Positions 1-8,637 of a stretch of 64,000 bases of DNA are shown here, piece after piece (the stretch's first letter is position 1; each line of letters begins with the position of its first letter). This stretch comes from Prevotella vespertina (GTDB lineage: Bacteria > Bacteroidota > Bacteroidia > Bacteroidales > Bacteroidaceae): contig NZ_VVIQ01000005.1 in NCBI RefSeq assembly GCF_009728485.1, positions 122,790-186,789 on the forward strand, in the 5' to 3' direction. The notes under the pieces were generated by a model. That model did not search any database. It saw only the letters and a list, made by a program, of their open reading frames with translations, and was not told the origin of the DNA. The position numbers and the translations under genes were made by a program.

Positions 1-764
1 ATGGTGCTAACCTTAATCCATTGTTAGGAATAGCGCGTCCAGGCGATATGGGATTTGATGTTATCCATCTTAACCTTCACAAAACATTCTCGACTCCTCA
101 TGGAGGCGGTGGTCCAGGCTCTGGTCCTGTCGGTGTTTGTGAGAAGTTAATACCATTCCTTCCTAAGCCTCACGTATGTAAAAGCGATGAGGGTTTTTAT
201 ATAGCAGAATCAAAGTTGGACGAAGAGGAATCTCTTGGTAATATCCATATTGGAGGTTATTTAGGTAATTTCCTTGTTATTCTTCGTGCCTATACATATA
301 TACTTACTTTAGGAAAGAATCATATAAAGGAAGTAGGCTTATTGGCGACATTAAATGCTAATTACATAAAAGAAAGCCTGAAAGATGATTATGAGCTTCC
401 TATAGATATGCTCTGTAAACATGAATTTGTGTTTGATGGATTAAAAGATAAGAGTACGGGAATAACGACGATGGATGTTGCTAAACGTCTTTTGGATTAT
501 GGTTATCATGCTCCTACAATTTACTTCCCTCTCTTATTCCATGAGGCCATGATGATTGAACCAACAGAGAATGAAAGTAAAGAAACCATAGATGGATTCA
601 TTAAGACAATGCATATCATAGCTAAGGAAGCAATAGAGAGTCCAGAACTTTTGAAAGAGGCTCCGCACAATACTCCTATTGGGCGAGTGGATGATGTCCT
701 TGCAGCAAAACATCCTATCTTGACCTATCTACAGCTAGTTAATGATAAGGGTGAAGAATCTTAA
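1..764 (+). CDS. gcvPB: glycine dehydrogenase (decarboxylating) subunit 2, 5'-truncated
   Basis: This is the C-terminal part of the P-protein of the glycine cleavage system, a PLP enzyme that decarboxylates glycine and passes the aminomethyl group to lipoyl-H protein. The reading frame is already open at the window edge (codons from base 3 read GANLNPLLGI). The stretch HLNLHKTFSTPHGGGGPG holds the PLP-binding lysine. The wording GDMGFDV and GSGPVGV matches the two-subunit type (GcvPB) better than the fused ~950-residue GcvP. The lpdA gene follows after 57 bases, so this is probably the end of a gcv operon. The start lies outside the window. Confidence 0.93.
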   Translation, partial: GANLNPLLGIARPGDMGFDVIHLNLHKTFSTPHGGGGPGSGPVGVCEKLIPFLPKPHVCKSDEGFYIAESKLDEEESLGNIHIGGYLGNFLVILRAYTYILTLGKNHIKEVGLLATLNANYIKESLKDDYELPIDMLCKHEFVFDGLKDKSTGITTMDVAKRLLDYGYHAPTIYFPLLFHEAMMIEPTENESKETIDGFIKTMHIIAKEAIESPELLKEAPHNTPIGRVDDVLAAKHPILTYLQLVNDKGEES

Positions 765-821
765 TTTGTGTTTGTGAAAAGTCTATATTGAATATAATAA
801 ATCTATTTAATAAGGATTTAT

Positions 822-2189
822 ATGGATAAAACAGATTTATTGATTATCGGTTCGGGACCTGGCGGTTACCGAACCGCTTCTTACGCTGCTAAGAATGGTT
901 TACATGTAACTATTATCGAAAAAGATCAACTAGGAGGAACATGTCTTAACGCAGGATGTATTCCTACTAAATGTCTTGCACATGATGCAGAGGTTCGTAT
1001 AGCAGCTCTTTCTTCTTTTGACACTCTTCCTTCACTTGATTTTGTGAAAGTGATGGAAAGAAAGAATGGGGTACTTAACCAGTTAAGGGAGGGGATAAAT
1101 ATATTACTTAATCAGTCAAATATCAATTTAATAAAAGGTGAAGCACATTTCGTTTCTGATCATATTGTTGAAGTCGGTGACAGGAAAATAGAAGCAAAGA
1201 ATATTATTATAGCAACTGGATCTCAAGCAAAGCTGCCACCTTTTATTAATAGAGAAGATTATTTAAATAGTCCTACGCTTAAGCGTTCAGTTGTCACTTC
1301 TACAGAACTTCTTTCTATTGACGAACTCCCCAAACGACTTGTTATTATAGGTGCAGGAGTTATTGGTATGGAGTTCGCTTCAGCATTTGCTGCTTTCGGA
1401 TGTCAGGTGGTTGTTGTAGAATACATGAAGGAGTGTCTTCCTATGATAGATAGTGATATTGCAAAACGTCTAAGGAAAATGCTAGAGAAGCGAGGAGTAA
1501 CATTCTATATGCAAAGTGCTGTTGAAAAAGTTATTCCTCCAACAGAGGAGGATAATGTGGATACAGTTGTTGTATTTAATAAAAAAGATAAAGAGATTAA
1601 ATTAGAGGCAGACCTAGTCCTTATAGCTACTGGTAGACAACCTAATGTGATGGATATTGGGCTAGATTCAACAAATATAGAATATTCTCTCAAAGGAATC
1701 CCTGTTGATAAGAACATGGAAACCAACATTAAGGGCGTTTATGCTATTGGAGATGTAAATGCTCGTCAGATGTTAGCGCATGCAGCTATTTTCCAAGGAT
1801 TCCGTGCTGTTAATCATATTTTAAGTAAGCAGGATAATATTCGTCTTGAAATAATGCCTTCTGCAATCTTCACTTATCCAGAGGCTGCGTGTGTGGGTAA
1901 GACGGAAGAACAATGTAAAGAAGCTGGTATTAAGTATACAATACGAAAAGGTTTCTATCGATCAAATGGTAAAGCGCTAAGTATGAATGAGACGGAAGGT
2001 TTGATTAAAATCCTGATTGGAGAAGATGGTCTAATCCTTGGTGGACATGCTTATGGAAGTCATTCTGCAGATCTCATACAAGAGCTCTCTGCTCTAATGA
2101 ATCGTGATACTACATTAGACGAAATATGTGATATTATTCATATTCATCCAACCCTTAGTGAAATATTACAAGATACATTAATCGGTTGA
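822..2189 (+). CDS. lpdA: dihydrolipoyl dehydrogenase
   Basis: A 455-residue flavoprotein (L-protein/E3) that reoxidises dihydrolipoamide with NAD+. Visible motifs are the N-terminal FAD-binding GSGPGGYRTA, the redox disulfide GGTCLNAGCIPTKCL (CxxxxC, residues about 40-50), the NAD-binding GAGVIGMEFAS near residue 177, and the C-terminal dimer-interface HIHPTLSEI with the active-site His-Glu pair. Length is normal for the family. It sits 57 bases after gcvPB, so its likely partner is the glycine cleavage system rather than a 2-oxoacid dehydrogenase, although it could serve both. Confidence 0.96.
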   Translation: MDKTDLLIIGSGPGGYRTASYAAKNGLHVTIIEKDQLGGTCLNAGCIPTKCLAHDAEVRIAALSSFDTLPSLDFVKVMERKNGVLNQLREGINILLNQSNINLIKGEAHFVSDHIVEVGDRKIEAKNIIIATGSQAKLPPFINREDYLNSPTLKRSVVTSTELLSIDELPKRLVIIGAGVIGMEFASAFAAFGCQVVVVEYMKECLPMIDSDIAKRLRKMLEKRGVTFYMQSAVEKVIPPTEEDNVDTVVVFNKKDKEIKLEADLVLIATGRQPNVMDIGLDSTNIEYSLKGIPVDKNMETNIKGVYAIGDVNARQMLAHAAIFQGFRAVNHILSKQDNIRLEIMPSAIFTYPEAACVGKTEEQCKEAGIKYTIRKGFYRSNGKALSMNETEGLIKILIGEDGLILGGHAYGSHSADLIQELSALMNRDTTLDEICDIIHIHPTLSEILQDTLIG

Positions 2190-2248
2190 AATAAGAGGTT
2201 TATTAAGTGTAAGTCCTATAAAGATATAAACAATTTAATTACAAATTG

Positions 2249-2280
2249 TTTGGATGATCAGGAACTTTATACTAACTTTG
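2249..2280 (+). promoter_or_regulatory. Bacteroidota-type promoter for the 2286-2555 RNA
   Basis: TTTG at 2249-2252, 20 bases, then TAACTTTG at 2273-2280. This fits the Bacteroidota primary-sigma pattern (-33 TTTG, -7 TAnnTTTG). Transcription would start a few bases downstream, near 2285-2288. No convincing protein-coding frame follows, which is why I read it as the promoter of an RNA gene. Confidence 0.7.
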
Positions 2281-2285
2281 CACAC

Positions 2286-2555
2286 CGAAAGGATACAGAT
2301 TTAGTCGTATCGATTCGATTGGGATAGTCATCAAATAAATTAGAAAACCCGAGATGACTTCTTTTGTTAATGGCGGGCCACATAAATCGCATTATGCGAC
2401 TAAGCCGCAAGGTCAGTGGATTACAAAGACGAGGAGCTCTCTTATCATTGATACTCGGACTTTTCATCACATCATCGATACGACTCTTCCATTTCCCAAC
2501 TATACAAGATGAGGGAATTGAGGTGAGATTCCTACATAGGAGTCTCACCTTTTTA
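2286..2555 (+). ncRNA. candidate structured non-coding RNA (unrecognised family)
   Basis: About 270 nt between a good promoter (2249-2280) and a strong terminator (2521-2555). A perfect 12-bp long-range stem joins AGTCGTATCGAT (2303-2314) to ATCGATACGACT (2474-2485). Inside are a 7-bp hairpin (AGTCATC 2326-2332 with GATGACT 2353-2359) and the self-complementary TCGCATTATGCGA (2387-2399). Outside the closing stem TTCCC (2493-2497) can pair with GGGAA (2513-2517). Short ORFs on either strand cut across these structures and resemble nothing I know. I cannot match it to tmRNA, RNase P, SRP RNA or the FMN riboswitch; a divergent 6S-like RNA remains possible. It could alternatively act as a long leader of ribE, 127 bases further on. 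Confidence 0.6.
2521..2555 (+). terminator. intrinsic terminator of the ncRNA
   Basis: The stem AGGTGAGATTCC (2521-2532) pairs with GGAGTCTCACCT (2539-2550) over a 6-base loop, with one G-T style mismatch, and is followed by a run of T. Confidence 0.8.
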
Positions 2556-2682
2556 TATGTGTCTAATTTATTAACTAAATCTTAAAAGCTCCATGTGAAA
2601 GATAGTTGTCCTTATATTATATGGCAGATGACATAAGCACTAACTACTATCCTCTAAAGGAGAAAAGAAAGGAATTAATTAT

Positions 2683-3285
2683 ATGTTCTCAGGAATTGTA
2701 GAAGAGATGGCTCAATTGGTTCATATAGAACACGAACAGGAAAATATCCATTTTACTTTTCGTTGTTCATTTACAAATGAATTAAAGATAGACCAAAGTA
2801 TAGCTCATAATGGAGTATGTCTCACAGTAGTTCGTTTTGAAAACGAAACATATACTGTTACAGCGATGAAAGAAACACTTGAGCGTTCAAATCTGGGCTT
2901 ACTTAAAGTAGGGGATAGGGTTAATATTGAGCGTTCAATGATGATGAATGGACGTTTAGATGGTCACATCGTGCAAGGTCATGTAGATCAAACTGCTAAA
3001 TGTATCAACATGGAGGATGCTGATGGGAGTACATACTATACTTTTGAGTATCCCCTTAATCGTGAAATGGCTCAAAGAGGTTATTTCGCTGTAGATAAAG
3101 GTTCAATAACAGTAAATGGAGTGTCTCTCACCGTTTGTAATCCTACTGATAATAGTTTTAAAGTAGCGATTATACCATACACAAAGGAAAATACGAACTT
3201 TGCGGATATAAAACTTGGCTCAATCGTTAATATTGAGTTTGATATAATCGGTAAATATATTGCAAGACTTCAGCACTATGAATGA
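2683..3285 (+). CDS. ribE: riboflavin synthase, alpha subunit
   Basis: A 200-residue protein starting with the typical MFSGIVEE. It has two tandem lumazine-binding barrels: the first contains NGVCLTV near residue 45, the second VNGVSLTV near residue 145. It dismutates two 6,7-dimethyl-8-ribityllumazine molecules to riboflavin in the last step of the pathway. No TAnnTTTG promoter is evident between the preceding terminator at 2555 and the start, so read-through from the upstream RNA unit may supply transcription. No other rib gene is adjacent, and a terminator follows at 3337. Confidence 0.95.
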   Translation: MFSGIVEEMAQLVHIEHEQENIHFTFRCSFTNELKIDQSIAHNGVCLTVVRFENETYTVTAMKETLERSNLGLLKVGDRVNIERSMMMNGRLDGHIVQGHVDQTAKCINMEDADGSTYYTFEYPLNREMAQRGYFAVDKGSITVNGVSLTVCNPTDNSFKVAIIPYTKENTNFADIKLGSIVNIEFDIIGKYIARLQHYE

Positions 3286-3336
3286 TAGTCGCATACAATA
3301 TCATTTATCAAAATAACAAACAAGTTATTTAGTCTA

Positions 3337-3367
3337 AAAACGCATGTCTTTTGGCATGCGTTTTTTG
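3337..3367 (+). terminator. terminator after ribE
   Basis: AAACGCATG pairs with CATGCGTTT around a short loop, followed by six T. Confidence 0.85.
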
Positions 3368-3540
3368 TATGAATAAGGTCTTATAATATAAAAATTAGTT
3401 AATTACGTGGTTTTAGTATAGACATTCAAGATGATTAATGTAAAATAAACTCACATATTCAGATAATACATTTTTTTTACAGAAAGTTTTATTATCTTTG
3501 TTTGCGAATTTGTGATAGATACGATCAATAAGTAGTAATA

Positions 3541-4620
3541 ATGAGGAAACAAATTTATACATCAAAGGTGTTTTGGAGTCAGATAGTACTTTGGCTTCCA
3601 TTGTTCCTCGTGCCTATCATATACTCACCTTTTGGTTTATTTTCATGGCAAGAGAGCTTATATCAGTATATTGTTCCATTGTCAATGATGATAGTAGCCT
3701 ACGTCAATTATTTCGTTTTTGCTCCAAAGTTGTTAAAAGGAGATGAGAGAGAATTCTGGATTTATAATGTTATTCTCATCTTATTTTTGTCCGTAGCACA
3801 ACATGAGTGGTTGTACTATACAGGTACGGAACGATATATTATATCATTCTCCTATCAATTGTTATTACAGAATGAGGAAGAAAACATAAACCCACATCTT
3901 TTCTTTATTACTCGCAATATCTTTAATCTTAGTATATGTGCAGGTGCGGCAACATCTGTATTTATGGCGCAACGCTGGTCAAAGGCTGAAGAAGAGAAGA
4001 GAGAAGCTGAAACTGCAATGACAAAAGCTGAACTAATTAATCTTCGACAGCAGGTGAACCCACACTTCTTACTTAACACAATGAATAACATCTATGCGCT
4101 TACAGCTTTTGATACGGAGAAAGCGCAGAAAGCAATCATTGATCTTTCAAAGATGTTGCGCCATATACTTTATGATTATCAGCAACCCTACGTAAGTTTG
4201 AAGGAGGAGGTAGAATTTTTGAACAACTATATTGAGTTAATGATGATTCGTTTACCTGATAATGTTGATATCAAACGAGAGTGCAACCTTCCAGAGCCTT
4301 GTAATATACAAGTTGCTCCAATGATATTTATATCACTTCTTGAGAATGCGTTTAAGCATGGGATCAGTCCTAGTCATAAGAACTTTATTCACATTTTATT
4401 GGATGCGAATGACGAACGTATAGTTTTTGCTATAGAGAACAGTCATCATCCGAAGACTAAAGAAGAAAGAAGTGGACATGGTATAGGGCTTAAACAAGTT
4501 GAACGTCGTTTAGAGTTAGCTTACCCAGGTAAGTATCAATGGAAAAAGAAATACGATAGTAAAATGAACATATATTCGTCTAAAATAATTATCTATGACA
4601 CTAAACTGTATAATCATTGA
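3541..4620 (+). CDS. LytS/YehU-family sensor histidine kinase
   Basis: A 359-residue membrane kinase. About four hydrophobic segments occupy residues 8-150, a short coiled stretch rich in E, K and A follows near 150-170, and then the His_kinase (PF06580) block LRQQVNPHFLLNTMNNIYAL carries the phosphorylated His. The ATPase part has the N box (LLENAFKHGI) and the glycine-rich SGHGIGLKQVERRL. The 3' end overlaps the LytTR regulator by 26 bases, so the two form a cognate pair. A -7 box TATCTTTG lies at 3493-3500. The stimulus is unknown; the extracellular loops are short. Confidence 0.93.
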   Translation: MRKQIYTSKVFWSQIVLWLPLFLVPIIYSPFGLFSWQESLYQYIVPLSMMIVAYVNYFVFAPKLLKGDEREFWIYNVILILFLSVAQHEWLYYTGTERYIISFSYQLLLQNEEENINPHLFFITRNIFNLSICAGAATSVFMAQRWSKAEEEKREAETAMTKAELINLRQQVNPHFLLNTMNNIYALTAFDTEKAQKAIIDLSKMLRHILYDYQQPYVSLKEEVEFLNNYIELMMIRLPDNVDIKRECNLPEPCNIQVAPMIFISLLENAFKHGISPSHKNFIHILLDANDERIVFAIENSHHPKTKEERSGHGIGLKQVERRLELAYPGKYQWKKKYDSKMNIYSSKIIIYDTKLYNH

Positions 4621-5305
4621 TGATGAGCCATTAGCAGCAGGTTTATTAGCTAGCTATGCGAAGAAGACTCTATTTTTAAATCTGGTTGGAGTATTTAATA
4701 GTGCTGTAGAAGGGATAAAGTGTATTCGTGAAAATAAGGTAGACCTTATTTTCTTAGATATTCAAATGCCCGAACTAAGTGGGTTAGAGTTTGCTAGGAT
4801 TCTACCAAAAGAAACCAAAATAATATTTACAACAGCATTCAGTCAATATGCCATAGAGGGTTACAAAGCTAATGCTGTTGACTATTTAATGAAGCCTATT
4901 AGCTATGATGATTTCTTGGCAGGAGCTAATCGTGCGTTAGATTGGTTCAATAGTCTTCATCAGTCAGAGAACGCTTCCGGTGATCGTTTCATCTTTGTAA
5001 AGAGTGATTATAAGTTAGTTAAAATCATGTTTGACGATATTCTTTACATAGAAGGCTTGAAAGATTATGTAAGGATATATCTCACAGGTAATCATGAGCC
5101 TATCATGAGCCTTATGAATATGAAGAAGATAGAGGAGTCTCTGCCTCGACCAGAATTCATGCGTATTCATAGATCTTACATTGTACACATGAAGAATATT
5201 GACGGAGTCGATCGTCTTCGTGTCGTTATTGGTAATGCTGTTCTTCCAATATCTGATAGTTATAAGAGTAAGTTACAGGATTTCTTAGATGGACATACTT
5301 TGTAA
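4595..5305 (+). CDS. LytTR-family response regulator
   Basis: A 236-residue regulator with a receiver domain (IIDDEP acidic pair near residue 8, phospho-acceptor Asp in LIFLDIQMP near residue 54, Lys in YLMKPI near 103) and a C-terminal LytTR DNA-binding domain (FVKSDYKLVKI through FMRIHRSYIVHMKNI). It is translationally coupled to the kinase by a 26-base overlap; ATG 4595 is the only start that leaves the receiver domain intact. A strong terminator follows at 5325. Targets are unknown; LytTR regulators often control neighbouring envelope or competence genes, but no such target is adjacent here. Confidence 0.94.
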   Translation: MTLNCIIIDDEPLAAGLLASYAKKTLFLNLVGVFNSAVEGIKCIRENKVDLIFLDIQMPELSGLEFARILPKETKIIFTTAFSQYAIEGYKANAVDYLMKPISYDDFLAGANRALDWFNSLHQSENASGDRFIFVKSDYKLVKIMFDDILYIEGLKDYVRIYLTGNHEPIMSLMNMKKIEESLPRPEFMRIHRSYIVHMKNIDGVDRLRVVIGNAVLPISDSYKSKLQDFLDGHTL

Positions 5306-5324
5306 TTTGTCATCCTATATATAG

Positions 5325-5358
5325 AAGGTAGTTAGGTTTTTCCTAACTACCTTTTTTT
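5325..5358 (+). terminator. terminator of the LytS/LytTR operon
   Basis: AAGGTAGTTAGG (5325-5336) pairs with CCTAACTACCTT around a TTTTT loop, followed by a T run. Confidence 0.9.
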
Positions 5359-5652
5359 ATGTTATTAGCGTTATATAAACTCTTTATTTAGGAGGTGATT
5401 CGTTTCCTATTTAAATGTGTAATTGTTCATTATTTATTACACTATATTCAATAACTATCACTAATATTCCAGCCTACGTTGTGTCATTTCAAGGGTTAAA
5501 GTTGAAGAGTAAATAGGTTCTAAATGAATATCATTTCTTTATTATAGTAAAAGTAAAACAAATAGGTTATAAATACTTGATTGATAGGATAAATTAATTT
5601 TCTTGTTCTATTTATATCTAATATCTTTTGAAGTTATATCTCATACTGGTTT
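5359..5652. other. AT-rich intergenic stretch
   Basis: Between the terminator and the tandem array I see no coding frame, tRNA or clear promoter. The text is AT-rich with no evident repeat. Confidence 0.5.
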
Positions 5653-5760
5653 GTACTTTAAGTTAGAGGTCGTTTGTACTTTAAGTTAAACCTTGATTAT
5701 ACTTTAAGTTAAACGTCCCCCGTACTTTAAGTTAAACGTTAATAGTACTCAAAGTTAGAA
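5653..5760 (+). repeat. 23-bp phased array A, unit GTACTTTAAGTTAAAC, 5 copies
   Basis: Units start at 5653, 5676, 5699, 5722 and 5745, exactly 23 bases apart. Sixteen bases are conserved (the last copy is more diverged) and seven between copies vary freely. The core ACTTTAAGT is a nine-base dyad. A separate perfect hairpin, TCAACTAAA (5762-5770) with TTTAGTTGA (5772-5780), lies where a sixth unit would fall. The same unit family recurs at 26538, 31533 and 36726. Confidence 0.95.
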
Positions 5761-5780
5761 GTCAACTAAATTTTAGTTGA

Positions 5781-6091
5781 TTAGAGAATAGAGTGGTAAT
5801 TGATTCTCTCAAGTATCTGTTATAATTTAATAGAGGACAATATGTTACTATATGAACGTATTTTATTTTGAAGTTCTTTTGTCTCCTAATCATGTGTTCT
5901 GTTGCACTTTCGTAATCCTTTTGATAGTTAAGAAAGTTACTTTTATTATCTTTATCTGTAATAAAAAATCATTTAGAGTAGACTATGTTCTTACCCATTT
6001 CATAGAATAGTGTGGATGCTTCTGCTTATTAAGTATGGATGTTGCTTACGGGTAGAATCCTCTTACTTTGGTGGCTTTTTTCAGTCATCCC
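5781..6091. other. intergenic stretch upstream of pheT
   Basis: No ORF, RNA gene or repeat is recognised. It is AT-rich and ends at the pheT promoter. Confidence 0.45.
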
Positions 6092-6122
6092 TTTGCCATA
6101 TCTTAATTTTTTAGTAATTTTG
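6092..6122 (+). promoter_or_regulatory. promoter of pheT
   Basis: TTTG at 6092-6095, 19 bases, TAATTTTG at 6115-6122. The pheT ATG follows 34 bases later. Confidence 0.8.
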
Positions 6123-6156
6123 CATGTATTTTTGGAATAAACAATATATCTAGATA

Positions 6157-8625
6157 ATGAAGATTTCATACAAATGGCTAAAGGAATACGTTGACTTTGA
6201 CCTTACTCCACAGGAGACGGCGGACGCGCTGACATCTACTGGTTTGGAAGTTGACGCATTGGAAGAGGTTGAAACGATACGTGGCGGACTCAAGGGTCTC
6301 TTTGTTGGTAAAGTATTGACTTGTGAGGCGCACCCTAATTCAGATCATCTTCACGTTACAACCGTAGACTTAGGCAAAGGGGAACCACAGCAAATTGTTT
6401 GTGGCGCTCCCAATGTAGCTGCAGGACAGAAGGTTATTGTAGCTGATCTCGGTTGTGTGCTCTATGATGGCGACAAGGAATTTGCAATTAAGAAGAGTAA
6501 GCTGCGTGGCGTTGAAAGTCTTGGCATGATCTGTGCGGAGGACGAAATAGGTGTCGGTACAGCTCACGATGGAATAATAGTTTTACCAGAAGATGCACCA
6601 GTAGGTCAGCCTGCTGCAGAGTATTATCATTTGGATAGCGACTGGCTAATTGATATAGATATCACTGCTAACCGTGCCGATGCTCTTAGTCATTATGGTG
6701 TGGCTCGTGATCTCTATGCTTGGCTCACACAGAACGGCTATAAGACATCGCTTCATCGTCCTAATTGTGATGCCTTTGTAGTTGATAATCATGATCTTCC
6801 AATCGAGGTAACTATTGAGAATCCCGAGGCATGCCGTCGCTATGCTTGTTTGAGTATTACCGATTGCGAGGTTAAGGAAAGCCCACAATGGTTGAAAGAT
6901 AAGTTGAATGTCATTGGTTTGCGACCCATCAATAACATCGTAGACATTACTAATTATATCATGATGGCGTATGGTCAGCCAATGCACTGCTTTGATGCAG
7001 ACATGGTGAAGGGGCACCATATCATTGTAAAAGACAATAACGAGGGAAAGAAGTTCGTTACGCTCGATGGTGAGGAGCACATTCTAGGTGAGCATGACCT
7101 TGCCATTTGTAATGAGGAAGAGCCGATGTGTATTGCTGGTGTCTTTGGTGGAAAGGGTAGTGGAACTTATGAGACCACTCGTAATGTGGTATTAGAGAGT
7201 GCTTACTTCCATCCAACATGGATACGTAAGAGTGCTCGTCGTCATGGGTTATCTACTGATGCTAGCTTCCGTTTTGAGCGTGGCATTGATCCAAATGGCG
7301 TTATCTATGCACTCAAGCAAGCAGCTATTCTTTGTAAAGAATTGGCAGGAGGCAAGATCAGTATGGAGATTCGTGATGAGTATCCTACAAAGATGTCCGA
7401 CTTCCCAGTTCGTTTAAATTACGAGTATTGTGATCGCCTCATTGGTAAGAAACTTGGCAATGATGTTATTAAGCGAATTGCCGAAAGCCTTGAGATGAAG
7501 GTGGTGAAGGAAGATGCAGAAGGTTTAGATTTATTGGTTCCAGCTTATCGTGTGGATGTTCAGCGTCCTTGTGATGTTGTAGAGGATATACTTCGTATCT
7601 ATGGATATAATAATGTAGAGATCCCAACCACATTGAAGTCTTCGTTGACGATAGCAGAGGATGCTGATAAAGAGTACCATAAGGAGAATATCATTGGTGA
7701 GCAGCTTGTAGGCGAGGGCTTCTTAGAGATTATGAACAACTCTTTAACTAAGGCTTCTTACTATGAGGAGACTGGTTTTAATGCTTATCCTTGGGAAGAA
7801 ACAGTAAAGGTGATGAATCCACTATCAGCTGACTTGGGGGTAATGCGTCAGACCTTACTCTTTGGTGGTTTGGAGAGCATTGTTCGTAACGTTAATCGTA
7901 AAGCACAGAACCTCCGCTTCTTTGAGGTGGGCAATGTCTATAAGTACGATAAGGAGAAATGGTCTGAAGAAAGCCCAGTAAAGGCTTATGTACAAGATCA
8001 TCACATTGCCTTATGGGTAACAGGTAAACATATTCAAGGATCATGGACACATCCAGACGAGGATAGTTCTTTCTATGAGTTGAAGGCTTATGTTGAAAAT
8101 ATCCTTCGCCGTATAGGTGTACCACAAGGTTTGTTGGTTTGTACTAATTCGGACAATAATGCTTTCGATAAGGCACTTGTCTTGAAGACACGTGCAGGCA
8201 AGGCGTTGGTAGAAATGGGAATCGTTAATCATAAGGTTCTGAAGAGTTTTGATATAGAGCAGAAGGTTTATTATGCAGAACTTGATTGGACTGGCTTGAT
8301 GAAAGCAACTCGTAAGAATAAGTTGCAGTTCCACGAGATTTCTAAGTACCCTGCAGTAAGTCGCGACCTTGCATTATTGGTTGATAATAATGTAGAGTTT
8401 GCTCAGATAGAAGAGATAGCACGTCAGACAGATAAGAAACAGTTGAAGCGTGTGGAACTCTTCGATGTTTATCAGGGTAAGAACTTACCAGAAGGCAAGA
8501 AGAGCTACGCTGTCAACTTCATTCTTCAGGATGAGACAAAGACGCTCAACGATAAGGCTATCGATGCTATCATGCAGAAATTAATTAAGAATTTAACAAA
8601 TAAACTAGGAGCAGAACTCCGTTAA
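6157..8625 (+). CDS. pheT: phenylalanyl-tRNA synthetase beta subunit
   Basis: An 822-residue subunit of the (alpha-beta)2 enzyme that charges tRNA-Phe. Domain order: N-terminal B1, an EMAP-type tRNA-binding OB fold (VGKVLTCEAHPNSDHLHVT near residues 50-70), B3/B4 editing region, B5, the catalytic-like core (RQTLLFGGLE near 567) and a C-terminal FDX-ACB anticodon-binding domain (ISKYPAVSRDLALLVD near 727). Length is normal. pheS is not next to it, as is common in this phylum. A YebC-family gene follows after 12 bases and may be cotranscribed. Confidence 0.97.
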   Translation: MKISYKWLKEYVDFDLTPQETADALTSTGLEVDALEEVETIRGGLKGLFVGKVLTCEAHPNSDHLHVTTVDLGKGEPQQIVCGAPNVAAGQKVIVADLGCVLYDGDKEFAIKKSKLRGVESLGMICAEDEIGVGTAHDGIIVLPEDAPVGQPAAEYYHLDSDWLIDIDITANRADALSHYGVARDLYAWLTQNGYKTSLHRPNCDAFVVDNHDLPIEVTIENPEACRRYACLSITDCEVKESPQWLKDKLNVIGLRPINNIVDITNYIMMAYGQPMHCFDADMVKGHHIIVKDNNEGKKFVTLDGEEHILGEHDLAICNEEEPMCIAGVFGGKGSGTYETTRNVVLESAYFHPTWIRKSARRHGLSTDASFRFERGIDPNGVIYALKQAAILCKELAGGKISMEIRDEYPTKMSDFPVRLNYEYCDRLIGKKLGNDVIKRIAESLEMKVVKEDAEGLDLLVPAYRVDVQRPCDVVEDILRIYGYNNVEIPTTLKSSLTIAEDADKEYHKENIIGEQLVGEGFLEIMNNSLTKASYYEETGFNAYPWEETVKVMNPLSADLGVMRQTLLFGGLESIVRNVNRKAQNLRFFEVGNVYKYDKEKWSEESPVKAYVQDHHIALWVTGKHIQGSWTHPDEDSSFYELKAYVENILRRIGVPQGLLVCTNSDNNAFDKALVLKTRAGKALVEMGIVNHKVLKSFDIEQKVYYAELDWTGLMKATRKNKLQFHEISKYPAVSRDLALLVDNNVEFAQIEEIARQTDKKQLKRVELFDVYQGKNLPEGKKSYAVNFILQDETKTLNDKAIDAIMQKLIKNLTNKLGAELR

Positions 8626-8637
8626 TAAGAAAATCCA

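Noticed and set aside
2267..2585. Short ORFs on both strands (93 aa minus, 73 aa plus) before ribE
   Set aside because: They overlap each other and the RNA hairpins, have no ribosome-site or promoter support of their own on the minus strand, and resemble no protein.
2286..2682. FMN riboswitch upstream of ribE
   Set aside because: GGTGAGATTCC looks slightly like one FMN-element box, but it is part of the terminator stem, and the other conserved boxes are not present.
5359..6156. Decayed gene in the 850-base gap before pheT
   Set aside because: I looked in all frames by eye and found no stretch resembling a known protein.
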